A stretch of 10,598 bases of DNA, taken from NCBI GenBank assembly GCA_027596195.1, contig JADGJG010000948.1, forward strand, positions 1 through 10,598. Direction: 5' to 3'. Made by a program: the position numbers and the translations under genes. Shown piece by piece: positions 1-6,773 of this stretch. Below the pieces are notes generated by a model. The model saw only the letters and a program-made list of their open reading frames with translations, had not been told where the DNA came from and did no database searches. Source of the stretch: Podochytrium sp. JEL0797. Lineage: Eukaryota > Chytridiomycota > Chytridiomycetes > Chytridiales > Chytriomycetaceae. Within the stretch, counting starts at the first letter, position 1. The number at the start of each line of letters is the position of its first letter.

Positions 1-190
1 GCAAGTTTGCGCCTTTTTCGGAAGGTTGGTCAAAACGGCCGGCCAAGAACGGGTTTTGGTGCATGATTTCCGAGACTCTCGAGCGGAGGAAGGAGATGGA
101 AGGGGTTCCATTGTAGAACGTGACGCTGGCCATCGACGGGAGGGCACCGCCTCCGACCGAGCGCTCGCTATGGAGCAGTTGATACCGCAT
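1..190 (-). CDS. CoA-acyltransferase-like protein, second copy, N-terminal part only (cut by window edge)
   Basis: Reading leftward from an ATG at 190, the frame is open to base 1 and encodes 63 residues plus one base of the next codon; the rest lies outside the window. The product begins MRYQLLHSERSVGGGALPSM and matches the start of the complete gene at 1398-2603 with no insertion or deletion (base 1 pairs with 2414, base 190 with 2603). Bases 1-99 are identical to 2414-2512; bases 100-190 differ at about 18 positions. It is therefore a paralogue in the same orientation, with the SDR gene lying between the two copies. The catalytic HxxxDG region is not included, so whether this copy is functional cannot be judged. 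It is divergent from the SDR gene and shares the 191-538 gap with it. The start is supported by the aligned ATG in both copies. Confidence 0.8.
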   Translation of the reverse strand, partial: MRYQLLHSERSVGGGALPSMASVTFYNGTPSISFLRSRVSEIMHQNPFLAGRFDQPSEKGANL

Positions 191-217
191 TTGATTGCCT
201 TTTGATTGCCGTTTGAT
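190..217. repeat. Short tandem repeat, 11-bp period, at the start of the partial acyltransferase
   Basis: TTTGATTGCC occurs at 190-199 and 201-210, followed by TTTGAT at 212-217, giving about two and a half copies. It begins at the last base of the start codon region of the minus-strand gene and would form its 5' leader. The complete copy at 2604 onward does not carry it. It may be simple replication slippage. Confidence 0.6.
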
Positions 218-538
218 CTCCGAGCACGTTTGCCCAGTCGGATTGTGCACCCAAATTTTTTCCCATCCACAGTGACTTTCCACGGCCCATTGCCGTTGCC
301 AAAACCGACTGTCATCTCTGGGACGTCATGAACACACCTTTAGACAATGTGTATCATAAGGATACAGATTAAGATTTTGCGATTGTGGTTGGAGCCCCAG
401 GAAGATTCACCCAACAACAAGAGATTCGTATTCTCTCGCACCTTGCCACCCTCGCCAATCAAACCATCCCGGAGATCTCGCTCGGCCGCGGCCTGGCCGT
501 GATCGTTTCCCTGCCTCCCTCTCTGCATTTTTTCAAAA
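191..538. promoter_or_regulatory. Shared upstream region between divergent acyltransferase copy and SDR gene
   Basis: This 348-bp gap holds no convincing coding frame. It must carry promoters for both the minus-strand gene starting at 190 and the plus-strand SDR starting at 539. Visible elements are a CCAATCA motif at 455-461, a pyrimidine-rich stretch around 508-535 just before the SDR ATG, and the tandem repeat at 190-217. No TATA box is evident on either strand. The promoter role is inferred from position. Confidence 0.5.
455..459 (+). promoter_or_regulatory. CCAAT box candidate for the SDR gene
   Basis: CCAAT at 455-459 sits in the context CCAATCA, the preferred form for the fungal HAP/NF-Y complex, and lies about 80 bp before the SDR ATG, a typical distance. 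The sequence match is direct; binding is inference. Confidence 0.35.
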
Positions 539-1243
539 ATGAAAAAAATCGCTGTCATCTACGGTTACGGTCCCGGCATCGGCCACGCCGTCGCACTTAA
601 ATTTGGCCAGCTCGGGTACACGCTGGCTCTCGTGTCGCGCACGCAGGCGAAACTGGACGTAGCTGCATCCCTCTTCGGAACAGAACACAAGATTTCGGCA
701 CACGGATTCGCGGCCAATCTCCTCGATCCGAACTCGGTCCGGACCGTGACACGGCGCATCCAAGGTGCAATTCCTCATCACCCGATCGGGCTGGCCCACT
801 GGAACGTGGCTGGCGGCCGCGCGAGTGCCCTCACAGGTGACCCCAAGGTACTTTCCGACGCCATCAACGCCGCCTCCACGAACCTCATTGTCGCTGTCCA
901 AACTGCCCTCGAGGACTTAAAGCAGACGCGCGGGACCGTGTTGGCGACGGGATCCGGCCTTGGTCTCGAGCTGGACAGTGTCGCAGAAGCAGCCGCAGAC
1001 CGTGGGAACGCGTCGTTGGCGATCGCGAAAGCTGCGATGCGCAAAACAACGCATTTGCTTCATTTGGAGTTGAAACCGCTGGGCGTTTATGCCGGCGAAG
1101 TGACTGTCGCGGGTCCCGTGGAAAGCGAAATCCACAATGCGGAAGGCGGGTCCGTGATTCGCACGGGTGATGTTGCTGATCTGTTTCTGAAGATGAGTCA
1201 GGAGAGAACACAAGTTTGGGAAACCATTTCGCCAAGGGAATAA
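539..1243 (+). CDS. SDR-type Rossmann-fold oxidoreductase, atypical (catalytic Tyr replaced)
   Basis: A single open exon of 234 residues. The N-terminal beta-alpha-beta has the NAD(P)-binding loop GYGPGIG (residues 9-15) and an SR pair (33-34) after the second strand, suggesting NADP(H) preference. NVAGG (89-93) takes the place of the NAG loop, and a Ser in ATGSG (139) is where the SDR catalytic Ser is expected. The YxxxK motif reads LAIAK (160-164): Lys is kept, Tyr is Leu. From family memory, a subgroup of short SDRs with GxGPGxG loops and a late LxxLxxELxPxGVxxG segment (here LHLELKPLGVYAGEV, 174-188) also lacks Tyr, so this may be a subgroup trait rather than decay. The ATG is the first in frame and has an A-rich context. 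There is no targeting signal, so it is probably cytosolic. Substrate unknown. AATAAA overlaps the stop (1239-1244). Its neighbours are two acyltransferase copies, one divergent and one convergent. Confidence 0.85.
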   Translation: MKKIAVIYGYGPGIGHAVALKFGQLGYTLALVSRTQAKLDVAASLFGTEHKISAHGFAANLLDPNSVRTVTRRIQGAIPHHPIGLAHWNVAGGRASALTGDPKVLSDAINAASTNLIVAVQTALEDLKQTRGTVLATGSGLGLELDSVAEAAADRGNASLAIAKAAMRKTTHLLHLELKPLGVYAGEVTVAGPVESEIHNAEGGSVIRTGDVADLFLKMSQERTQVWETISPRE

Positions 1244-1397
1244 ACTAAAATGAATAATAAGAGTGTGGCTCTGCGTTCTTCGTGCCTGTGGCATACAAAT
1301 GGGTGCGCCGCCATGAAGGGAACTCAAAATTTCCGAGTTTGGACGCGTTCATGCCATGGACGGCGCATTCAAACTGATGGCAGTCGGCCTTTATTCG
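1244..1397. other. Convergent 3' gap between SDR and acyltransferase
   Basis: The 154-bp spacer separates two converging genes. An AATAAA for the SDR overlaps its stop at 1239-1244. On the minus strand an AATAAA (TTTATT at 1390-1395 as written) begins two bases after the acyltransferase stop. I see no gene here. Confidence 0.5.
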
Positions 1398-2603
1398 TCA
1401 CAGTAAATCCACAAAATTAGAAATCACTTTCAGGTGACCTTTCTTCTCGGCAAAAATGATGCAAGTCGCATATGGATTGGGCTGGGCAACATCCATCACC
1501 GGCAAGTGCTTCACCAACTCACACCCTTCCAACTCCACATCCTCATAAAACCCAGCCCAATTCGTCACAAATCCAATTCGCTTGAACGCCCGCGAATCGA
1601 ATGCGTCCGTCGTGACACTCCGCTTCATCACCCCGCCACTCACTGATTCACGAATCAACGAAGGACTCGCGAAATCCGCGCGTTTGTAATACACCAACGT
1701 GAGATAATTCCCAAAATGGCCATCCGTCACATTCGGAACGCGATTCCGCGTATTCACTGCCAAACTGCCATACTCACACCCCGTCTTTTTCAAAAACCAA
1801 CTCGTGAAGCAGTCGTTTGTGGAAACGAACCCGCCTTTCGCCACGGCCTCCGATTTCTGCTCTCGAATCCACGATTCCTCCGGTCCATCCGCTACTCCCC
1901 ACACAGTCTTGCCATACCAATACACCGAAACCGCGTCTCTCACGGCCGACGAAAGGACACACGAGACGAGGCCCAAGAGGGATCCAAACACGGGTAATCC
2001 CATGTTGGCGTCGTTGCTGAGGTCGACGGCCACGTCAGGGAGGACGGACCACACGTCCTCTTGGTAGGTGGGAACACGTGCGAATGTCATTCGAAACGGG
2101 GCGGTGGATTTGTGGAGCATCTTGTACAGCGAATAATAACAGTGACCATCTCCGATTCCATGACACAGCGTGAAATACAGCGCAAACTGCTTCTTGTTGG
2201 GATGAATCAACACGGCGACGCGAAACACGGCTTCATTCGTGGCAAGACACTTGGCCGCGTTTGGGACAGCCAGGCATTGGAGCTTGCCAACCGCGTTGCA
2301 CACAGACACAAAGTCGTCGTGGGCAGTGATGGCGACATTTTCAAACAACTTGAAGTGGGTGTCCAAGTCGAGCGCGTAGAGGGTGCCTGCTTCCGAGCAC
2401 GGGACGTGGAACTGCAAGTTTGCGCCTTTTTCGGAAGGTTGGTCAAAACGGCCGGCCAAGAACGGGTTTTGGTGCATGATTTCCGAGACTCTCGAGCGGA
2501 GGAAGGAGATGGGAGGGGTTCCGTTGTAGAACGTGACACTGGCCATCGAGGGAAGGGCGCCGCCTGCGACCGAGCATTCGCTGCGCAAAAGAGGAAACTG
2601 CAT
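1398..2603 (-). CDS. CoA-dependent acyltransferase-like protein (HxxxDG superfamily)
   Basis: One intron-free frame of 401 residues from the ATG at 2603. Residues 148-153 read HGIGDG, the HxxxDG motif of the chloramphenicol acetyltransferase / BAHD / NRPS-condensation / wax-ester-synthase fold, in which His is the general base for acyl transfer from a thioester. Further superfamily signs are NTRNRVP (284-290) followed by HFGNY (296-300), and a C-terminal half with VTNWAGF near 346-352, resembling the BAHD segment that precedes DFGWG; DFGWG itself is absent. A hydrophobic stretch at about 206-225 could touch membrane. Length is normal for a single-domain member. An ATG at 2651 (16 codons earlier) is also in frame and overlaps the upstream stop as ATGA. 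I chose 2603 because the paralogue at 190 starts at exactly the aligned codon. Acceptor and donor are unknown. Confidence 0.85.
   Translation of the reverse strand: MQFPLLRSECSVAGGALPSMASVTFYNGTPPISFLRSRVSEIMHQNPFLAGRFDQPSEKGANLQFHVPCSEAGTLYALDLDTHFKLFENVAITAHDDFVSVCNAVGKLQCLAVPNAAKCLATNEAVFRVAVLIHPNKKQFALYFTLCHGIGDGHCYYSLYKMLHKSTAPFRMTFARVPTYQEDVWSVLPDVAVDLSNDANMGLPVFGSLLGLVSCVLSSAVRDAVSVYWYGKTVWGVADGPEESWIREQKSEAVAKGGFVSTNDCFTSWFLKKTGCEYGSLAVNTRNRVPNVTDGHFGNYLTLVYYKRADFASPSLIRESVSGGVMKRSVTTDAFDSRAFKRIGFVTNWAGFYEDVELEGCELVKHLPVMDVAQPNPYATCIIFAEKKGHLKVISNFVDLL
2414..2603. repeat. Direct repeat partner of bases 1-190
   Basis: Bases 2414-2603 match 1-190 without gaps, same orientation, offset 2413. 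The first 99 positions are identical; the remaining 91 differ at about 18. Both lie within the 5' coding part of the acyltransferase paralogues. The repeat probably continues to the left of the window. Confidence 0.9.
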
Positions 2604-2647
2604 GATTTTGAACCTTTTTTTATTGGCCGATATGAGGGAGGGGGGTT

Positions 2648-3358
2648 TCATTGCCACTGTTCCAAATGAAAGGTCTTCTCCCCCTTCTTCTTAATCAAGC
2701 TCCATCGCTCCAAAGTATACGACTCATACATCCTCCCAGCGAGACTCATTGCCAAAATGTGATATGGTTTTCGCGTCGCCAACTTCGCAAAGTCGCGACT
2801 CGACCAAATGCACATTGCCAAACACTCCCGCTTCTCATTCAAACTGCCATACCAATACTTCAACAGCCCCCCACTCTCCAGCGCCTCAGAATGAGCCAAC
2901 GCGTCTGCATCATAAAGCTGCTTGGCATCCGCAAAATGGTTCCTCACACTTCGAAACGCGACCAAGAACCATTCCCCCTCCCATTCCGATCCCAGCCTTT
3001 CCGCCACTTCATCCCAGTTGAAACAATCCGGCAACGAGGCGTGGAAATAATCTTCAGTCACGGCATGAAAGTGATCCAACCCGCGTTCCACGAGCGCCAA
3101 GTCCACAGGCCGGATTTGGAGACTCGAATCGGTGTCCGATGATTTCGGGTGGATCGTATTGTTGCGAATCACGGCGCCTGAGTTCTGGAGAGCTTGTTCG
3201 ACGGTCCCGAAAGGTGATTCGAGGGCGTGAAGAGATCGGTAGAGCGTTTCGATGCTCGTGGTCGCGTTGAGGGCTGCGAATTGGTTGTCGTGTTGGTGCG
3301 TTTGGATTTCGGTCATTTTCTCTGTTGTGGGGGGTGAAGATGTGGGAATGGGGTTCAT
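2648..3358 (-). CDS. UPF0643 family protein, function unknown
   Basis: An intron-free frame of 236 residues from the ATG at 3358 (222 from the next ATG at 3316). The C-terminal two thirds fit what I recall of the fungal UPF0643 family: WFLVAFRS (130-137), a LAHSEA..SGGLLKYWYG block (154-171), CLAMCIWSSRDFA (179-191), then YESYTLERW (211-219) and a Trp close to the C-terminus. The family has no established biochemical role. Residues 1-70 are low in conserved-looking features and rich in Thr, Ser and His. A TATAAA on the minus strand at 3379-3374 lies only about 15 bp before the 3358 ATG, so transcription probably starts downstream of it and the 3316 ATG (aaaATG context) may be the real start. 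The frame also runs upstream to a TTG at 3367, which is not a credible nuclear start. Stop TGA at 2650-2648, 44 bp before the acyltransferase. Confidence 0.8.
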   Translation of the reverse strand: MNPIPTSSPPTTEKMTEIQTHQHDNQFAALNATTSIETLYRSLHALESPFGTVEQALQNSGAVIRNNTIHPKSSDTDSSLQIRPVDLALVERGLDHFHAVTEDYFHASLPDCFNWDEVAERLGSEWEGEWFLVAFRSVRNHFADAKQLYDADALAHSEALESGGLLKYWYGSLNEKRECLAMCIWSSRDFAKLATRKPYHILAMSLAGRMYESYTLERWSLIKKKGEKTFHLEQWQ

Positions 3359-3373
3359 GGGCCGCAAGTGCGC

Positions 3374-3379
3374 TTTATA
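3374..3379 (-). promoter_or_regulatory. TATA box for the UPF0643 gene
   Basis: The minus strand reads ATATAAAG here. It lies about 60 bp before the ATG at 3316 and about 15 bp before that at 3358. It is the clearest TATA match found next to a gene in the window. Usual TATA-to-start distances favour initiation downstream of 3358. Confidence 0.5.
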
Positions 3380-3397
3380 TCCCCCCCGTGTGGGATT

Positions 3398-3458
3398 GCG
3401 TCATTTCCACGTGTCCGATTTCTCAATTATTCCAAGTTATTTTTTGGATGGCGTCATT
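3398..3458. promoter_or_regulatory. Duplicated GCGTCATT (CRE-like) sites and an E-box in the divergent UPF0643/rad9 promoter
   Basis: The octamer GCGTCATT occurs at 3398-3405 and again at 3451-3458, and a perfect CACGTG palindrome lies at 3408-3413 beside the first. GCGTCA is a half-site type bound by bZIP factors, and CACGTG by bHLH factors. All three fall in the gap shared by the two divergent genes. The motifs are directly visible; which gene they control is unknown. Confidence 0.4.
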
Positions 3459-3464
3459 GATTTA

Positions 3465-3581
3465 ATGGACGTAATTTCGAACCCACAAAGCGCTGTAAAG
3501 AAGAAAGGAAAAGAAGAGGGAGAAAAAAGAGAGAGCGAGTCACAACAAATCACTTTCGGACAAAACAAAAACAAAAAATGA
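3465..3581 (+). promoter_or_regulatory. Candidate upstream ORF whose stop overlaps the rad9 start codon
   Basis: An ATG at 3465 opens a 38-codon frame rich in Lys, Glu and Ser, ending in TGA at 3579-3581. That TGA overlaps the rad9 ATG (3578-3580) as ATGA. The stretch includes a 39-base all-purine run (3497-3535). If the rad9 transcript starts before 3465, this uORF would oblige ribosomes to reinitiate or leak past. Its ATG has T at -3, a weak context. It could equally lie outside the transcript. Confidence 0.35.
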
Positions 3582-6500
3582 GGATCGTGTTCAGTTCGAC
3601 GGTGGTCAAAGGTGCGCCATGATCACACCTATACACCCCGTCTTCTCATGCCTTCCTTTGCCGTCCCAAACAGGCTTCACCAGGTGCATCCAGAGCCTCG
3701 CGCGCACCGGCGAGGACTGCTACATCGAGCTGATGCCGCCAGACGCGGGCAACGAGGGCACGGTGAGCCGATCCTCCCTGGCTCCAACTGGCCCACACCT
3801 AGCGCATGCTAATGTTTCTTTCAACTCAGATGCTGCTGTACTCAGTCAACCTCGCGCGCACGGCGTTTGTCAAACTGGCGCTGCTGCCGTCCTTCTTTGA
3901 CGAATACGCCACGGGTTCGCTACAACCGCGGCATTTCAAGGTGCTTCTGAAGGTGCGCTGACCTGTGTGTGATTTGCTCTGTGATCCAAACCTGTGAGCG
4001 TGTGGGGTGGTGAAAGTGAGGCTCAGTCGCGAAAAAGCACAGACTTTCAGCAACATCTTCAAAACAAAGCCGGGCCACGTTGATCTGATTGAGAAATGCA
4101 TCCTGAGGCTTCTTGAAGGCGGGAAGGACGATGTCGAACTGCACGGCGACCGGCTGGTCATTGAGCTGCATTGCAAATACGGTACGAACGACCCCATTCG
4201 CTGGTCCCACCCTGTTCTGTATCGCAAGTCTGAACATAACTCAAAAGGCGTCCGTAAAATCTATCAACTCCATTATCAAGCCACGGAACCTCTCAAAGCC
4301 ACCTTTTCGAAACAAGCGTGCACGAACGCCTTCAGCGCGAGCCCCAAAATCATTCAGGATTGGCTGACCTTCTTTTCTTACAAGTTGGATGAGGTTTCGA
4401 TTGGGTGTGTTGTGGGCGCGAATGAGGGGCCGGTTTCGAAAAAGGTCGTCATGATCAAGAGTTTTTCGGAGGGTGTTGAGAGCTCGGGGATGGGAACTCA
4501 GGGGGATGCAGGTGTGTTTCAGTTGTGTCGCAGGGATGCACTCAGTTTTTACTCATTTGGACCGCGTTTTGATTTTTCAGATGTCGCGAATCGAAGTCTT
4601 TCGACCGAGATTTCTGTCGATTTGGACGATTTTGATTCATTTGACGTGTTTGGGGACGTGGAAGTCACGTTCAGCTTGAAAGATTTGAAGGTACACTGAT
4701 CGAAATCGGACGTGAGGCGGGAGATTCGAAACTGACCTCCAAGTTCGACACTCCTCCAGACTGCTCTCGGATTCGCTGACGGAATTGGACAATCCATCGA
4801 AGCTCATTTTATTGGACCTGGACAGTTGCGTAGCAGCCCATTGGTTTTTGCATCTTCTCACAGCATCCCTCACACCCCGCCACAGACCAATCATCTTTTC
4901 AACCTCCCAACCCAACATCTTCAACGCCGACTTTGTCCTCGCTACGAATACATTTGGTTCTGCAACCCCTGCGTCTTCAGCCAAACCCACCGCATCCCAA
5001 CGCGTCCATTCACAACCCAACAACCACGTCAAAAACGAAGCAACCCCACATTCTTCCTCATCTTCCCAGGCATACGCCTTCTCCTCCGCTCCACCCCCTC
5101 GCCGATCCAACCCGATTACACCCCCACACACGACCACCCGCACAAACGTGTCCTCTCCACAATCGGCGCCTCGCCAGCAGGAAGACGACTACCAACTCCG
5201 CGGCCCGACACTCAACAAATCGAAACCGTCTCCCAAACCTTCCTCCTCAAGACTGTCGAATGCCAAAACCCCACAGGCTCCCGCCCCAACCTGGTCGCAA
5301 CACCCCCACTTCCTGTCAAACAACCACGACGACGACGACATGCCACTCTTTTCCCAGTCCTCCCAACAACAACAGCAAGCACCCCAACCAAAACAACGAC
5401 CCCGCCTCCCACAACTCCCCGCCACAACCAAACGCCGCCGCAACGACTTTGTCGTTGAAGATTCGCGCTCACCCTCCGTCGAATCCCCCAAAACCATGCT
5501 CGTCCCACCCTCTGCAACATCTCCCGCAGTAGCAGCCACCCTCCACCGCGCAGGGAGCAGCAGCGGTGAATCCTATATCCCAGAAACAGCACGCATCGCA
5601 CCCCAACAACCGCAACAATACCTCCCGACTTCGAAACTCAGTGCAACAGCATCGCGGGGTGGTGGGAGAGGTGCCTTATTTGACGACTCGTCTTCGGAGG
5701 AAGAGCCGCTCAAAAAACCCGTCCGAAGGGGAGGCGCAGCACCCCCTCCTACCACTGCCGCCGCGATTGTGGGTGAAGGCAGTACTGGGAGTGCTGGAAG
5801 CAGCAGCTTTGGTCGCGGTAGCAGCAGCAAAGAGGAGAAGATGGCTATGGACCCGGAGGAAACGCAGGACCCGAACCATCACGCGTATCCTGGGTCGTTT
5901 GTTGGTGCCGGGGGTGTCGGCGTGATGGAGGAAGAAGATGTCGAGTTTGACGAGGAGATGGACTGGGATGGCGCTGTGCAAGCTTCGCAGGCCGCGGAAG
6001 ACGAGGAGTATGCTGCGACGGAGAAGGAGAGCGAGTGTGGCGAGGATTATGTTCCGGCGTCTCCAGGGAAAAAAGTGGGGAATGTGGGAGAGAGTGGGAG
6101 TGGCGTAGGTGGACTTGTGGGTGCTGGGAGTGGAGGAGGGACCAAGTTCACGATAGGGAGTGCCAGGGGAAGTGCAGGGATCGCGAGAACAGTCGGGATG
6201 GAGAGTTTCATGTTGGCCAATACGGGGTCTATAGGAGTCAACAAGAGCGGTGCTGGATCTTCATTGGTATGTTGGTTTTCGTTGGTCTTTGTGGGTGCCT
6301 TCGCTCAAAATCGTTGTGATTCCTGCAAAAGGCTCCACCAAGTCTCGGCACCAGCGGGAAACCGCCCATGCAGCCGGTTTCCGAATACGCCAAGCGGTTT
6401 ACTCTGAGTCAACCAAGCCAGTCGCGCCTTCGTGTTGCCGAGCGCGTGGATCACGAGTCGGAGCAGTCGACTGTGGGACCAGAGTCGGAGCGTTACAACA

Positions 6501-6713
6501 CGGATTCGAGCATTGTATTACCGACGCAGTATCAGGAGCAAATGCAGCAAGATCAAGACCAGGAGCCGGGGCAGGAGGAAGAGCCTGAGTTTCGTCCTGC
6601 GATGAAGGTGGTGAAAAAGGTGAGTCGGTGGTGTTTTCGTTGGCAGTTTTTTGTTTTGCGCATATATTCACTCTTTGATTCAGTATCGTAGCAACGCGCA
6701 GCGGCGGTATTAG
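3578..6713 (+). CDS. rad9: Checkpoint clamp subunit Rad9 (9-1-1 complex), ten exons
   Basis: Rad9 forms the nuclear PCNA-like 9-1-1 ring with Rad1 and Hus1 and promotes ATR-type checkpoint signalling. Proposed exons: 3578-3611, 3674-3762, 3830-3952, 4043-4181, 4248-4511, 4581-4690, 4760-4824, 4886-6266, 6332-6619, 6684-6713; 2523 nt, 840 residues. The joined product follows human RAD9A almost without gaps through the clamp fold (about 1-296): NLARTAF and LLPSFFDEY, LLKTFSNIF, LVIELHCKYGVRK, LKDLKTALGFAD, GPGQPIIF and FVLATN. The tail (297-840) is low-complexity: Ser/Pro/Gln-rich, a basic KRRR at 457-460 (possible nuclear signal), an acidic block near 622-663 with SQ sites, and a C-terminal KKYRSNAQRRY recalling the KKFRS motif of animal Rad9. 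Known Rad9 proteins are about 400 residues, so the tail is unusually long. Least certain is intron 4825-4885, with a weak GTTGCG donor. Introns 4182-4247 and 4512-4580 are multiples of three without stops. Confidence 0.92.
4182..4247 (+). other. rad9 intron, 66 nt, stop-free and in frame
   Basis: Donor GTACGA, acceptor TCAAAAG, with a plausible branch site ATAAC about ten bases before the acceptor. Removing it joins KYG to VRKIYQL, which aligns without gaps to KFGVRKTHNL of human RAD9A; leaving it in adds 22 residues at that point. Homology supports splicing, but a retained form would stay in frame. Confidence 0.8.
4512..4580 (+). other. rad9 intron, 69 nt, stop-free and in frame
   Basis: Donor GTGTGT, acceptor GATTTTTCAG. 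The frame is open through it, so retention would insert 23 residues. Splicing shortens the loop before the LSTEISVDLDDFDSF strand region to something closer to other Rad9 proteins. The evidence is the splice sites plus alignment length, weaker than for 4182-4247. Confidence 0.7.
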
Positions 6714-6773
6714 CTATTTAACTTCGCGTTTTCGCATCTTTTCTGTTTTCGAGTCTCAAAAAATCTGTTGCAA
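6714..6773 (+). promoter_or_regulatory. 60-bp gap between rad9 stop and ETR1 start
   Basis: Two same-strand genes are separated by only 60 bp, AT-rich with short T-runs and no TATA box or AATAAA that I can see. The ETR1 promoter probably lies inside the rad9 3' end, or the two transcripts overlap. Confidence 0.4.

Noticed and set aside
2655..2657. Acyltransferase start at GTG 2657
   Set aside because: GTG is not a likely start here, and the paralogue aligns its ATG with 2603.
2061..2669. 202-codon plus-strand frame
   Set aside because: It is antisense to the acyltransferase, whose product has a catalytic motif and a paralogue; no protein-like features on the plus strand.
3365..3367. UPF0643 start at TTG 3367
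   Set aside because: TTG is not a credible start for a fungal nuclear gene; ATGs at 3358 and 3316 are available.
4007..4699. Frame starting at GTG 4007 as an independent gene
   Set aside because: It has no ATG at that point and covers rad9 exons 4-6 with their in-frame introns.
4785..6407. Plus-strand open frame of 540 codons as a separate gene
   Set aside because: It is rad9 exon 4886-6266 in the correct frame plus read-through into the preceding and following introns; the FVLATN segment belongs to the Rad9 clamp fold.
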